From a virus, in IMG/VR virus record IMGVR_UViG_3300025128_000277, positions 1 to 26,315 of that record: 26,315 bases of DNA, one strand, 5' to 3'. This document shows positions 18,833 to 26,315 of the stretch, piece after piece (positions within the stretch are counted from its first letter, which is position 1; each line of letters begins with the position of its first letter). A program made the position numbers and the translations under genes. The notes beneath the pieces were generated by a model that saw only the letters and a list, made by a program, of their open reading frames with translations, ran no database searches and was not told where the DNA came from.

Positions 18833-19823
18833 GCTTTAAGCTTCTGTTCTCAAAGTTATACTCATAAGTTTTTTCAGTAAACCATTCATATAGGTCCTCA
18901 CCTTCTGCGTGAGCTTCGTTCCAATCCTTATACTTAAAGGGAGGATTGCATACTGAAAACGTAGGTAGTAAGTATTTTTTTCTTAGGTTCTCAAACTTCT
19001 CGATGCCTCTTATACCTGCTTCATCATTATCATATGCTAAGATGATTCTACCCTCAAACTCTCTTATGGTTTGCATCTGAACATCGGAGATTGTGCTGCC
19101 CACTGTGCATGTAGCATTTAAGCCATTTAAATTCAGTGAGATGGCATCAGCGGGACCTTCGCAAATACATAGGTGTTCACGCTCAAAGTCGAAGGGGTAA
19201 AGAATATTGCTGGATTTTACGCCTTCTTCGACGCTAGGATTTAAGTACTTGGGTGTTACGTTGTGCGAGAGGCTTCTGGCTTGGAAAAAGAAGATATTGT
19301 CATCATAATCTTTGAATGGGATTATCAATCTACCTCGGTATTTGCCTTCAGTGGCCAAGTAGTAAGGCTCATCAACGAATTCCTTTAGATCAAACAAACC
19401 TCGGTCCATCAAAAACTTCCACGCTTTGACCACAAGGGGGTTAGTTGAATCATGGCTATCAACATTCACAGGCTCAAATCCTGTGGTGTTTAGCTCATAG
19501 TCGCTAATAGAGACCTCATCTTTTTTTACAGTTGTCTCCCACAAGTCCCACATTCCAGTCTCAACACCTTGAAACAGGAGCTTAGATTCCGCTGCCTTGT
19601 ACGGAATTTCCTCTAGGATTGAGTATAGCTTTATAAAGTTACCTCTGGAGCCAGTTTTAAAGCACTGCCACAAGCCAGTCTCTAGGTTAATACTCATGTG
19701 CCTTTTGTAGTCATGCTCTATAAATACAGAGGGGAGGATTAATTCCCTATCACTTGAAGATATACGATAATCGCACTTCAACTTTTCGACTACATAGTCT
19801 TTAATAAACTGAGGACTAAACAT
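18825..19823 (-). CDS. DnaG-type primase (T4 gp61-like), 332 aa
   Basis: The protein makes RNA primers for lagging-strand synthesis. The TOPRIM catalytic core is present: EGPADA (222-227) and DNDEAG (265-270), preceded by a primase-core region RGRLIIPFKDYDDNIFFFQA and followed by CNPPFKYKDWNEAHAEGEDL. The N-terminal zinc-ribbon region (about 28-65) keeps the surrounding pattern (MSINLETGLWQCFKTGSRGN) but only one of four expected Cys/His ligands. The helicase domain is absent, as in T4. The start at 19823 gives MFSPQFIKDYV; the longer in-frame start at 19883 would lie inside the nuclease gene. The start codon shares CATG with the opposite gene. Confidence 0.85.
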   Translation of the reverse strand: MFSPQFIKDYVVEKLKCDYRISSSDRELILPSVFIEHDYKRHMSINLETGLWQCFKTGSRGNFIKLYSILEEIPYKAAESKLLFQGVETGMWDLWETTVKKDEVSISDYELNTTGFEPVNVDSHDSTNPLVVKAWKFLMDRGLFDLKEFVDEPYYLATEGKYRGRLIIPFKDYDDNIFFFQARSLSHNVTPKYLNPSVEEGVKSSNILYPFDFEREHLCICEGPADAISLNLNGLNATCTVGSTISDVQMQTIREFEGRIILAYDNDEAGIRGIEKFENLRKKYLLPTFSVCNPPFKYKDWNEAHAEGEDLYEWFTEKTYEYNFENRSLKLI

Positions 19824-20589
19824 GGTTTTTATAAATACAATAAGTAATTCAAAACGAGACACATTCAAGCAATGCAAACTCAAGTACCGTTATCGGTATG
19901 TAGACCGCATTGATGACTACGACATATCAAACACCGATGCTTTGCATTTTGGCTCATATATTCATAAAATATTTGAGGACGGTGTTGATTCGACTGAGAT
20001 TTCCCAGTTGCGGAAATTAGCGGAGGAGGCCAAAGGCACATATTCTTTTGCTAAAGCGTACAATAAAAAGATCGAGCCCTGCCTTGAAAACTTCCTAAGA
20101 TTTAATGCTTCTTTGCCTGAGAAGGGAATAACAGAGCAGCATTTTGATCTGGAGGTTACAGAGGGCATCAACATCAATGGTTACATTGATAGGGTGGTGA
20201 AAGGTAAGGAAGGTGGATACCTAGTAATTGATTACAAGACATCAAAACGAGAGAAGAGTAAAGTTGAACTGTACCAGGATCCACAACTAAAAGGTTACGT
20301 TTATGCGGTGCATAAGCTGTACAACGTGCCTTTAAATAAGATCACGGCTGCTCATTACTACCCTATTAGTGACACATTGGTTACCGTCCAGTATACTACC
20401 AATCAGATACACGCACATATTAGAGCGGTTGTTGATGATGTTTGGAAGATCAGGAAGAGTAAGAAAGTAGATCTTCTTCCTATAAGGAATCAATACTGTA
20501 ACTGGTGCTCTTACAAGTCTCTTTGCCCTGAATTTACAGAAACTTGCTTAATTGAGCATAGACTAGAAGAAGCAAAAAAGAAAGATTAG
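19822..20589 (+). CDS. PD-(D/E)XK nuclease with Fe-S cluster (Cas4/AddB-like), 255 aa
   Basis: The RecB-family nuclease core shows an H-box (HFGSYIH, 42-48), the metal-binding GYIDRV (D123) and LVIDYKTSK (D137, K139) motifs and the downstream QDPQLKGYVYAV. One Cys at 18 (FKQCKLKYRYRY) plus C226, C229 and C235 (YCNWCSYKSLC) match the four ligands of the 4Fe-4S cluster of Cas4 and AddB. It should degrade or resect DNA ends in replication-recombination; such genes are frequent in marine T4-like phages. It has a GAGG ribosome binding site, diverges from primase with overlapping start codons, and converges on the 98-aa gene. Confidence 0.9.
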   Translation: MVFINTISNSKRDTFKQCKLKYRYRYVDRIDDYDISNTDALHFGSYIHKIFEDGVDSTEISQLRKLAEEAKGTYSFAKAYNKKIEPCLENFLRFNASLPEKGITEQHFDLEVTEGININGYIDRVVKGKEGGYLVIDYKTSKREKSKVELYQDPQLKGYVYAVHKLYNVPLNKITAAHYYPISDTLVTVQYTTNQIHAHIRAVVDDVWKIRKSKKVDLLPIRNQYCNWCSYKSLCPEFTETCLIEHRLEEAKKKD

Positions 20590-20882
20590 TCTAGATATTT
20601 TTGAGTCCCTTGGATCAAAGGGTGGTAAATACTTATGTCGATGGCTCTAAAAAAGTTATCTACCTGCTCATCAGAATACTTACATTTCTTTGTTAAATAA
20701 TTATATAAAGTATCTAGTTTAATAACTTTTTTCTTGTTTAGTGAGTTTAATATTTTTATTTGAAAGTGCTTAATGAATCTTTCACTAAACCTATGTCTCC
20801 ATTTTTCTACAAATTCATTACTTAATGTAGTATTGATTAAATCAATAAAATCTATAAACTCTATGTCTGCATTACTATCCAT
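20586..20882 (-). CDS. Unknown helical protein, 98 aa
   Basis: It is compact and helical (DIEFIDFIDLINTTLSNEFV; WRHRFSERFIKHFQIKILNS; NYLTKKCKYSDEQVDNFFRA), ending in ISIYHPLIQGTQKYLD. One Cys, no membrane segment. The pattern WRHRFSERFIKHF followed by YSDEQVDNFF looks like a family I have seen in T4-like phages of cyanobacteria and related hosts, but I cannot name it. A ribosome binding site (AAGGA, 9 nt) supports the start. It is divergent from the tail operon and its stop overlaps that of the nuclease gene. Confidence 0.65.
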   Translation of the reverse strand: MDSNADIEFIDFIDLINTTLSNEFVEKWRHRFSERFIKHFQIKILNSLNKKKVIKLDTLYNYLTKKCKYSDEQVDNFFRAIDISIYHPLIQGTQKYLD

Positions 20883-20917
20883 TTTAATTAATCCTTAATA
20901 TATCTAATTAGACCCTC

Positions 20918-21511
20918 ATGTTCAGCATTTTTCAACAAAAAAATAGAAAAATTTTTGACGTTCGATCAACGATTGCGCGGTTAGTTGAGTTATATTATAA
21001 CTATAGAGCAGATTCAAAAATGTGGCAGAATTTCTCCCTGAGAGCCGCTAAGATGGAATTAAGTATTGAAAAAAGAGAAGAGACTTTACTGAAACAGTTT
21101 ACTCAGGATATACAAAAGAGCTATTCAAAGCTAGTCTCTGGTAAGTTTGTAGCTTTTAGTTACAACCGTTTGGATGGTATAAGTAAAACTTACCTAGCAA
21201 TGATTGTGGGAACCAAACGAGGAAATGGGGTTTACTACAATAGAAATACAAAGAACACTCTTATGTCTTGTTTTTTGGTTACTTCGAGTACTAACCTAAA
21301 TACTTTGGCAGTTGTGGCTACTGTTCTAAAAGAAAACGAGATGAGCAATACAAACAAGACTTTTTCTAATCTAACTAAGACTACAAACAATACTCTAGAA
21401 GAAAGGTCAGGTGTTAGCCAGCAGGGATTACAGGCTTTATTTCCCACAAATGAATTTAGAACTTTTAGACTTGAAACAGGAATGAAAAACATGTATGAGG
21501 TAACAATCTAA
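20918..21511 (+). CDS. Unknown protein at the head of the tail operon, 197 aa
   Basis: The N-terminal third is helical with a coiled-coil tendency (TIARLVELYYNYRADSKMWQ; MELSIEKREETLLKQFTQDI). A beta-rich region follows (GKFVAFSYNRLDG, TYLAMIVGTKRGNGVYY, LNTLAVVATVLKENE). The end (FRTFRLETGMKNMYEVTI) is a beta pair. No known family. It begins a TAATG-linked operon with the tape-measure-like gene, so a tail or minor virion role is likely. The 35-nt gap to the divergent gene holds TATATC but no clear ribosome binding site. Confidence 0.6.
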   Translation: MFSIFQQKNRKIFDVRSTIARLVELYYNYRADSKMWQNFSLRAAKMELSIEKREETLLKQFTQDIQKSYSKLVSGKFVAFSYNRLDGISKTYLAMIVGTKRGNGVYYNRNTKNTLMSCFLVTSSTNLNTLAVVATVLKENEMSNTNKTFSNLTKTTNNTLEERSGVSQQGLQALFPTNEFRTFRLETGMKNMYEVTI

Positions 21512-23067
21512 TGGTAAACCCAAATCAAACTCCTTACGAAAGAACACTAGCAGAATTGTATGATTTGCCGTTGGCAATGACCCAAGCAATTGAGAAAGGT
21601 TTTTCTTCGATGTTTGGCATTCAGCAAAATGTTTTAGGTAAAACCATAGGTATCCCTCTTCTAAAGGGTGTTAACTCTCTGATACGTTTCTCTAAGGGTG
21701 CGTTTGACACGGCTAACAAAAACAATAAGCTGTTCCTACAGTTAAACCAGACTCTTCCCCAAGCATTAAATAGATCCGCACAACAATTAGAAGATATGCC
21801 TGGATCCTTTGAGGATAAACTAGGAATATTATTCTCTTTCCAGCGCGAAGGTTTCTTAGACGTAGGCAAATCTACTACCTTCTTGGCTGGTAGGATGAAG
21901 GTTACTGGTCAAAATGTTGGAGCTTTAGTAGCAACAAATAAATCTTTATTAATCCAAGGTAGGTTAAATCAGGCTCAGATTGATGGGTTTAATAAAAATC
22001 TAACCACTTTAAGTGTTGCTTACGGCGTTTCCACAGAGAAACTTCTAGAAGGTTTTGGGGAGTTGAACCGATCATTAGGAGTTCTATCTTTAGGTGGCAC
22101 TGTTGATGAGGTGGGGACAGCGATCAGTCAACTAGGAGCGCAATTCCCTTTACTAACAAAAGACTTAGGTAGGTTCACAGATGCGTTTGTTACTGCTGAT
22201 ATATCTCAGCTAGGTATCTTAGGTGGCATTGATAATCTAGGTCAATTAACCTCTGGTATGGTTGGTAGCGGCAATGATCTTAGAAAGATTATTAGTGATA
22301 CTGCAAATAGAGCAAAATCTTTTGCTAAAACCTTTGAAAAAGAAGGTCCTTTAACTCAAAGAGCAATTAAGAATATTGTTGGTGACTTAGGTGTCATGGC
22401 TATTCAATTGGATGATGCACTTATGGGCACTGCAAACCGAATAACAGAAGTTGATAAACTGTTTAGAGATGCAGGAATAGCCTTTACAACTGCTTTGGAG
22501 CCTTTTGCAAGAGCTATTGGAGATGCAACCATTGAAGTAGGAGAGTTCATAGCAAGAATTTCTAATAATATTCCCGACAGCCTTGCAACTGGTGGTGCCG
22601 TTGCTGGCGCTTTTGGAGGCGCATTAGGTATGGGTAGACTAGGGCAAGCCATAGGAGCAGGATTGGCTGGTAAAACTGCTGCTGGGATTGCAGCTAAAGC
22701 GGCAGGAACCGCAGTTGCGGTTCCCATTGCACTTAAGATAGGTGTCGTAGCTGCTTTTGCTGCACTAAGTTACGGTATATTTAAACTTATTCAGCGTTCT
22801 AATGAGTCAGCAGAAAAGGCGGCTAATGCTACAGCAGATAATACCGCTGCTTTAGTAGACATAGAGAAAAAGAAAGAGCGAGACACTTTTGGGTCATCAA
22901 GATTTGAAAGACTTGCCACAAGAGCATTGCAAGATAATATCTTTAGGGTTGCCATGTCAGAAGCAGTTTCCACTAGAGCGATCACACAAGGCTTTGCTAC
23001 ACAAGCTGAATTGCTTGAGACTTTAGTTGGACAAGGATTAATTCCAGAACCCCTAACAGTGAGATAA
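21511..23067 (+). CDS. Tape-measure-like tail protein, 518 aa
   Basis: The composition is that of a short tape measure protein: long Leu/Gly/Ala-rich helical stretches from residue 1 to 350, then a small-residue hydrophobic segment (about 355-430, GGAVAGAFGGALGMG through AAFAALSYGIFKLIQ) and a charged C-terminus. Phage tape measures set tail length, fill the tube and often pass into the membrane on infection through such segments. T4 gp29 has 590 residues, so the length fits a T4-like tail. Its place directly before the tail-tube/baseplate genes also agrees. Sequence similarity to gp29 is not obvious by eye. Confidence 0.65.
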   Translation: MVNPNQTPYERTLAELYDLPLAMTQAIEKGFSSMFGIQQNVLGKTIGIPLLKGVNSLIRFSKGAFDTANKNNKLFLQLNQTLPQALNRSAQQLEDMPGSFEDKLGILFSFQREGFLDVGKSTTFLAGRMKVTGQNVGALVATNKSLLIQGRLNQAQIDGFNKNLTTLSVAYGVSTEKLLEGFGELNRSLGVLSLGGTVDEVGTAISQLGAQFPLLTKDLGRFTDAFVTADISQLGILGGIDNLGQLTSGMVGSGNDLRKIISDTANRAKSFAKTFEKEGPLTQRAIKNIVGDLGVMAIQLDDALMGTANRITEVDKLFRDAGIAFTTALEPFARAIGDATIEVGEFIARISNNIPDSLATGGAVAGAFGGALGMGRLGQAIGAGLAGKTAAGIAAKAAGTAVAVPIALKIGVVAAFAALSYGIFKLIQRSNESAEKAANATADNTAALVDIEKKKERDTFGSSRFERLATRALQDNIFRVAMSEAVSTRAITQGFATQAELLETLVGQGLIPEPLTVR

Positions 23068-23073
23068 TAAATT

Positions 23074-23907
23074 ATGGCTTTAGACGTTAGAATAGATCAG
23101 AAATTAGAACAAGATGCTAAGTTAGTATTTAAATTTCCACACCCTACTGGAAACAAACCTGCATTCTCTAGAACGTGCCCATTCTTTGAAAACCCAACAA
23201 TCAAAGAGGAGCAAACTGCAAACCTAATTAAGTATGATGTAATTGGCAGATCAGGGAATGTCTTTGGTTATACTGGAGCGAAATCAAGGACATTTAATAT
23301 TAGCTTTTTCATTACTTTACCTCACATACTGGAGCTTTCTAGAGGTTTAACGGATGCACAGCCCACGCCCTCAGACTTATCTAAGGAGGAGCAAAAAAAT
23401 GCGTTTTTCATAGATTCGGGAGACGCTGAAAATTTTGATAATGGTTATTTTAAAAATGCATTCAAATATATTAATAGGATTGCTCCTGACGAAAGTTCAG
23501 AATTATCTTTTTTAGAAGAAAACTATGCATCGCTTGGTGTCGCTTTAGATTCTACTACTGCCCAAGCCATGGATCTTATCTTGTACTGGGCTAATTTGAT
23601 TAGAAGTAGCACGTTAACTTATTCTCCAAACCCTTCAGTTGGTCCACCTACAATACGATTTACTCATGGATCGTTATATAGAGACATTGCAACCGTAGCT
23701 AGTAGGTATAATATATCAGTAGATGATAGATATGGTTACGACACAGTTACTCTTTTACCCAGAAGACTTGAGGTGGCCTTAACTTTACACGAAGTACAAT
23801 CTAATACAGATTTAGGATTTGAACAAGGCAAAGACTTTGTTCCTGATAGCATTGCTGGTTGGGAACAAGTAGTAGGTAGAAGAGATTTACCAAGGACCTC
23901 GGTATGA
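23074..23907 (+). CDS. Tail tube terminator/baseplate-type protein, 277 aa
   Basis: The protein has the order seen in T4 gp48/gp54-like and other tail hub proteins: an N-terminal ALDVRIDQKLEQDAKLVFKF, a turn with ENPTIKEEQTANLIKYDVIG then RSGNVFGYTGAKSRTFNISF (a beta pair ending in a basic and aromatic strand), a helical insertion, and a C-terminal strand cluster GYDTVTLLPRRLEVALTLHE. It has one Cys and no membrane segment. It lies between the tape-measure-like and gp53-like genes; T4 has 48 and 54 in the matching place after 29. The assignment rests on order and pattern, not clear homology. Confidence 0.55.
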   Translation: MALDVRIDQKLEQDAKLVFKFPHPTGNKPAFSRTCPFFENPTIKEEQTANLIKYDVIGRSGNVFGYTGAKSRTFNISFFITLPHILELSRGLTDAQPTPSDLSKEEQKNAFFIDSGDAENFDNGYFKNAFKYINRIAPDESSELSFLEENYASLGVALDSTTAQAMDLILYWANLIRSSTLTYSPNPSVGPPTIRFTHGSLYRDIATVASRYNISVDDRYGYDTVTLLPRRLEVALTLHEVQSNTDLGFEQGKDFVPDSIAGWEQVVGRRDLPRTSV

Positions 23908-24206
23908 CACAAAAAGATAAACCAAGTTTAAGCAGATACACTTACGGAGTTTCTGTGTTAAAACACAAAGATAAGTATGTAACAACCTCTGTAGGAAGTT
24001 CATATGATACTTTTTTACAGAGAATGCCTCTTAGTGCTAGTAAAAAAGGAAAAGTTCCATCCTTTGTAGAACATAGACCTGATTTAGTATCGGATGTGTT
24101 CTATGACACGCCAGGATATTGGTGGTATGTCATGGCTTACAACGGTCTAACTGATCCGTTTGAGCAGTTAAATCCTGGCGACGATATATTTATACCAGAG
24201 CTATGA
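23904..24206 (+). CDS. gp53-like baseplate wedge protein with LysM-like fold, 100 aa
   Basis: The C-terminal half (VFYDTPGYWWYVMAYNGLTD; PFEQLNPGDDIFIPEL) has the pattern of T4 gp53 and of LysM-like phage baseplate proteins: Y-x-T/P-x-Y-W-W-V/L, N-G-x-x-D-P, then P-G-D-x-I-x-I-P. T4 gp53 links wedges in baseplate assembly. At 100 residues this is the LysM core with a short N-terminal arm. It overlaps both neighbouring genes by ATGA. Confidence 0.75.
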   Translation: MTQKDKPSLSRYTYGVSVLKHKDKYVTTSVGSSYDTFLQRMPLSASKKGKVPSFVEHRPDLVSDVFYDTPGYWWYVMAYNGLTDPFEQLNPGDDIFIPEL

Positions 24207-26315
24207 ACTATAGATACCCAGTTAATAATTACAGATCTAGTAAAATAGGTAGCTATCAGATTATCCTTTCTGTTGATCCTTTTGTTGTAGACAACCTAAA
24301 GAATAGAAGTACTTCAAGCAAGTTTTTGCTTGACGAAGTAAAGAGTTCTAGATTTAGCACCATTTTTAACAGCGCGGACTCTAATTTTATAGAACTTGTA
24401 CACAACTTTAACCCTCAAGATAAATCAGGATCTACAGTAAACATAAATATGTTTGATCCAGGATTAAACTTCTTGAATGAGTTGTTTTTTGCGTTTAATC
24501 AAAAAAGCTTGAAAACAATTGTAGACTCAGCAGAGAACGAGGAGCGTTCACTTCGTGAATACTTTACTAGTTTAAAAGAAGTAAATCAAGAGATTAAAGA
24601 GAGTAATACATATAAAGATGTTAGGACTGAACAATTAGACAAGACTGATCCGTTAAAAATGGTGCAAATCAACAAACTTGGTGGTGGTTATGTTACGAAT
24701 TTTGTAGACAATCCAAGATATCTGGTACTGGAAAATGAAATAGATCACACTGACCGATTAATTGACGCAGCAGAGCAGAAAAAAGCAGCCTTGACAGAAA
24801 GTATACAGGCTGAGATAAGTAAAAGAACAATGCCAAAGGTTTATATTATGTATGGCATAGGAAATGATCTAAAAGATTGGGCAGGACCCTTCGAAACTTT
24901 TCTAGGTGATGTTAAACATAAAAATGATGGAAGGCATGAAACCGTTCAATATGAGTTTGTTGTTGATTACATTAGCGATCAATTATCTGTTCAAATAGAC
25001 ACACTAGAATCCAAGAGTTCCTTATTTTCTGATGGATCCATACCTTTTTTGGTTTTTGGAACTAAAAGAGATACCAATAGAGAAGAAGGAGAAGCAGGAG
25101 AAAATTTTCCCGCTGGAACCTACTTAGACCCTGGTTTAGATTCAAGAATATTTGATACTAAGTCTTACACTATACATGATATCATCGTTAAACTTTTATC
25201 TAATTATTTATTTAAACTAGGAATAAAAAATCATATAATACTCCTACCTTTTTTAGATGATATGTTGGCTGGATTATTAGAGAGGTGTGTTTTAGAGAGT
25301 ACGCCTATATTGGGAATTGATATTATTTCTGGAAATTCAACCTTATCGGGAAAAACAGGGGAAGAAAAAATTACCTATGTATCACAAATATCAGAGTTTT
25401 TGTTAAGAAATGATATAGGGGGTTTACTTAATGTAGTTGCACCTGATCCATCGACTGACCAGCAAGCATCGGCACAAGAAAAGTTGCAATTTGCTTTTAG
25501 GGACTCGAATAGTATTACAGCCTCAAGAACTAAAAGAAAGTTCATAAATACTGTGTTTGGTAAACTATTTAGTACTATTGGTTTAAAGAGCACAGCCGCA
25601 GAGGGTGACAGCGATGAAGGCGCTCCTGTTTTAATGAAAGTAGATAAGCCAGAGGGAGGCGGTTATGGTGATTTTATAAAAATAAACGATCCTTTCAAAA
25701 GAGATTTTCATCAAAACACTAACCAGTATACCGATCCCGTCCAAGGACAAACTGGTTTCATAGAAGCAAAAGAAATTTTAAGCATAAAGCTAGGGCCTAA
25801 GTATGCAGAAGTTGAGTCCGATACAGCGTTTAAATGGCAGGACCCTTTACGGGAAATAGTTCACTCTTTAAATAAGGTTTCCACAAATCAAACAATTAAC
25901 TATGATGGTTTTTTTGTAAGTGACCAAGAAACTAAAAATATTCTTAATAGAAAGTTTGAGGGTGGAACTTTTGCTGGTTATGCCTATGGGTATGCTTCAC
26001 AAGAAAAGAACCCTGGCTACCATGGTAAAGGAGCAGATCGTCCTAAGACTAAACCTATGAATGATGATCCTATTTTTGTTTTTGGCGATAGGGAGCTAAT
26101 TAGATTATTTTTATATGGTGGTTTATCTACATTAAGATCAACCGAGCCAGAGCTTTTTGATGACATGAGTAACTTGATAAATTTTGCAGGTTTGCCTTTC
26201 ATGCCAAAAGAAAACGGAAACGTGAGTGTCCAAGATCCTATTTGGAATTATTTCAAAAAACAAATTCAACTTCTTTCTGAAGATAGAAATAATTATTTTG
26301 AGAACACATACAAAA
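24203..26315 (+). CDS. Large baseplate/tail structural protein, 3' end outside the window (704 codons seen)
   Basis: The frame starts at an ATG overlapping the previous TGA (ATGA) and is open for 704 codons to the window edge. The N-terminus (MNYRYPVNNYRSSKIGSYQI; ILSVDPFVVDNLKNRSTSSK) is followed by segments such as MPKVYIMYGIGNDLKDWAGP, a strand-rich part, and an acidic/Gly-rich linker (EGDSDEGAPVLMK near residue 470). No enzymatic motif, Cys cluster or membrane segment was seen. Its position after gp53-like and its size argue for a baseplate hub or wedge subunit, but I cannot match it to a T4 protein. Confidence 0.7.
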   Translation, partial: MNYRYPVNNYRSSKIGSYQIILSVDPFVVDNLKNRSTSSKFLLDEVKSSRFSTIFNSADSNFIELVHNFNPQDKSGSTVNINMFDPGLNFLNELFFAFNQKSLKTIVDSAENEERSLREYFTSLKEVNQEIKESNTYKDVRTEQLDKTDPLKMVQINKLGGGYVTNFVDNPRYLVLENEIDHTDRLIDAAEQKKAALTESIQAEISKRTMPKVYIMYGIGNDLKDWAGPFETFLGDVKHKNDGRHETVQYEFVVDYISDQLSVQIDTLESKSSLFSDGSIPFLVFGTKRDTNREEGEAGENFPAGTYLDPGLDSRIFDTKSYTIHDIIVKLLSNYLFKLGIKNHIILLPFLDDMLAGLLERCVLESTPILGIDIISGNSTLSGKTGEEKITYVSQISEFLLRNDIGGLLNVVAPDPSTDQQASAQEKLQFAFRDSNSITASRTKRKFINTVFGKLFSTIGLKSTAAEGDSDEGAPVLMKVDKPEGGGYGDFIKINDPFKRDFHQNTNQYTDPVQGQTGFIEAKEILSIKLGPKYAEVESDTAFKWQDPLREIVHSLNKVSTNQTINYDGFFVSDQETKNILNRKFEGGTFAGYAYGYASQEKNPGYHGKGADRPKTKPMNDDPIFVFGDRELIRLFLYGGLSTLRSTEPELFDDMSNLINFAGLPFMPKENGNVSVQDPIWNYFKKQIQLLSEDRNNYFENTYK

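Noticed and set aside
19719-19837. T4 late promoter octamers TATAAATA (near 19719 and 19830)
   Set aside because: Both are inside coding sequence without correctly placed genes, and the octamer is expected by chance in AT-rich DNA.
22404-22727. Minus-strand 107-codon frame inside the tape-measure-like gene
   Set aside because: Pro/Ala-rich antisense shadow of the Gly/Ala-rich segment, with no ribosome binding site.

Overview
The window is part of the genome of a tailed dsDNA phage with a contractile tail and a T4-like layout, probably a marine or other aquatic myovirus. The diagnostic genes are a T4 gp17-type terminase large subunit, a T4 gp20-type portal, a UvsW-type helicase, a T4 gp26-type baseplate/tail-assembly protein with zinc ribbons, a gp53-like baseplate wedge protein, a DnaG-like primase and a small heat-shock protein (Hsp20), which is common in marine T4-like phages. 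The host cannot be named from the sequence. No tRNA, rRNA, CRISPR array, integrase or insertion sequence was recognised.

Region 1 (1-2700) is visibly more GC-rich than the rest and is coded entirely on the minus strand. It holds seven small genes: a truncated one at the left edge, a 72-aa protein, a coiled-coil protein, a zinc-ribbon mini-protein, a DUF2958 protein paired with a 53-aa acidic protein, and a secreted lysozyme-like protein. Five of its transcription units share one architecture: a sigma70-type promoter whose TATAAT ends only 6-7 nt before an ATG. The transcripts should therefore be leaderless. The 72-aa gene instead has a perfect TTGACA-17-TATAAT promoter and a normal ribosome binding site, and its 3' end is packed with hairpins.

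Region 2 (2700-7440) opens with an array of GGGACTCCT repeats and then a rightward cassette of small, mostly Lys/Arg-rich proteins. Seven of them begin with a related 10-17 residue leader (MNWQNRIYESLTE and variants) that ends in an (L/I)xE-like site. This is the form of the T4 capsid-targeting sequence cut by the prohead protease, so I read the cassette as a family of capsid-internal, probably ejected, proteins. Two small membrane proteins and two unrelated mini-proteins lie within it, and hsp20 lies between strong terminators near its end.

Region 3 (7423-15321) holds a glycosyltransferase-like gene on the minus strand, then terminase, portal, a 598-aa protein with a very acidic C-terminal third (possible scaffold/core), three beta-rich virion proteins and a small membrane protein. 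No prohead protease or major capsid gene is in the window.

Region 4 (15318-20882) mixes replication and tail genes on both strands: UvsW with a small partner, the gp26-like gene, a tail-type structural protein, primase, an Fe-S PD-(D/E)XK nuclease, and an unknown 98-aa protein. Just after the gp26-like stop codon lies a start-less 62-codon frame, with a slippery run and a 9-bp hairpin. This is strong evidence for a programmed -1 frameshift like that of phage tail-assembly chaperones.

Region 5 (20918-26315) is a tail operon: an unknown protein, a tape-measure-like protein, a tail-tube/baseplate protein, the gp53-like wedge protein, and a large structural gene that runs off the right edge.
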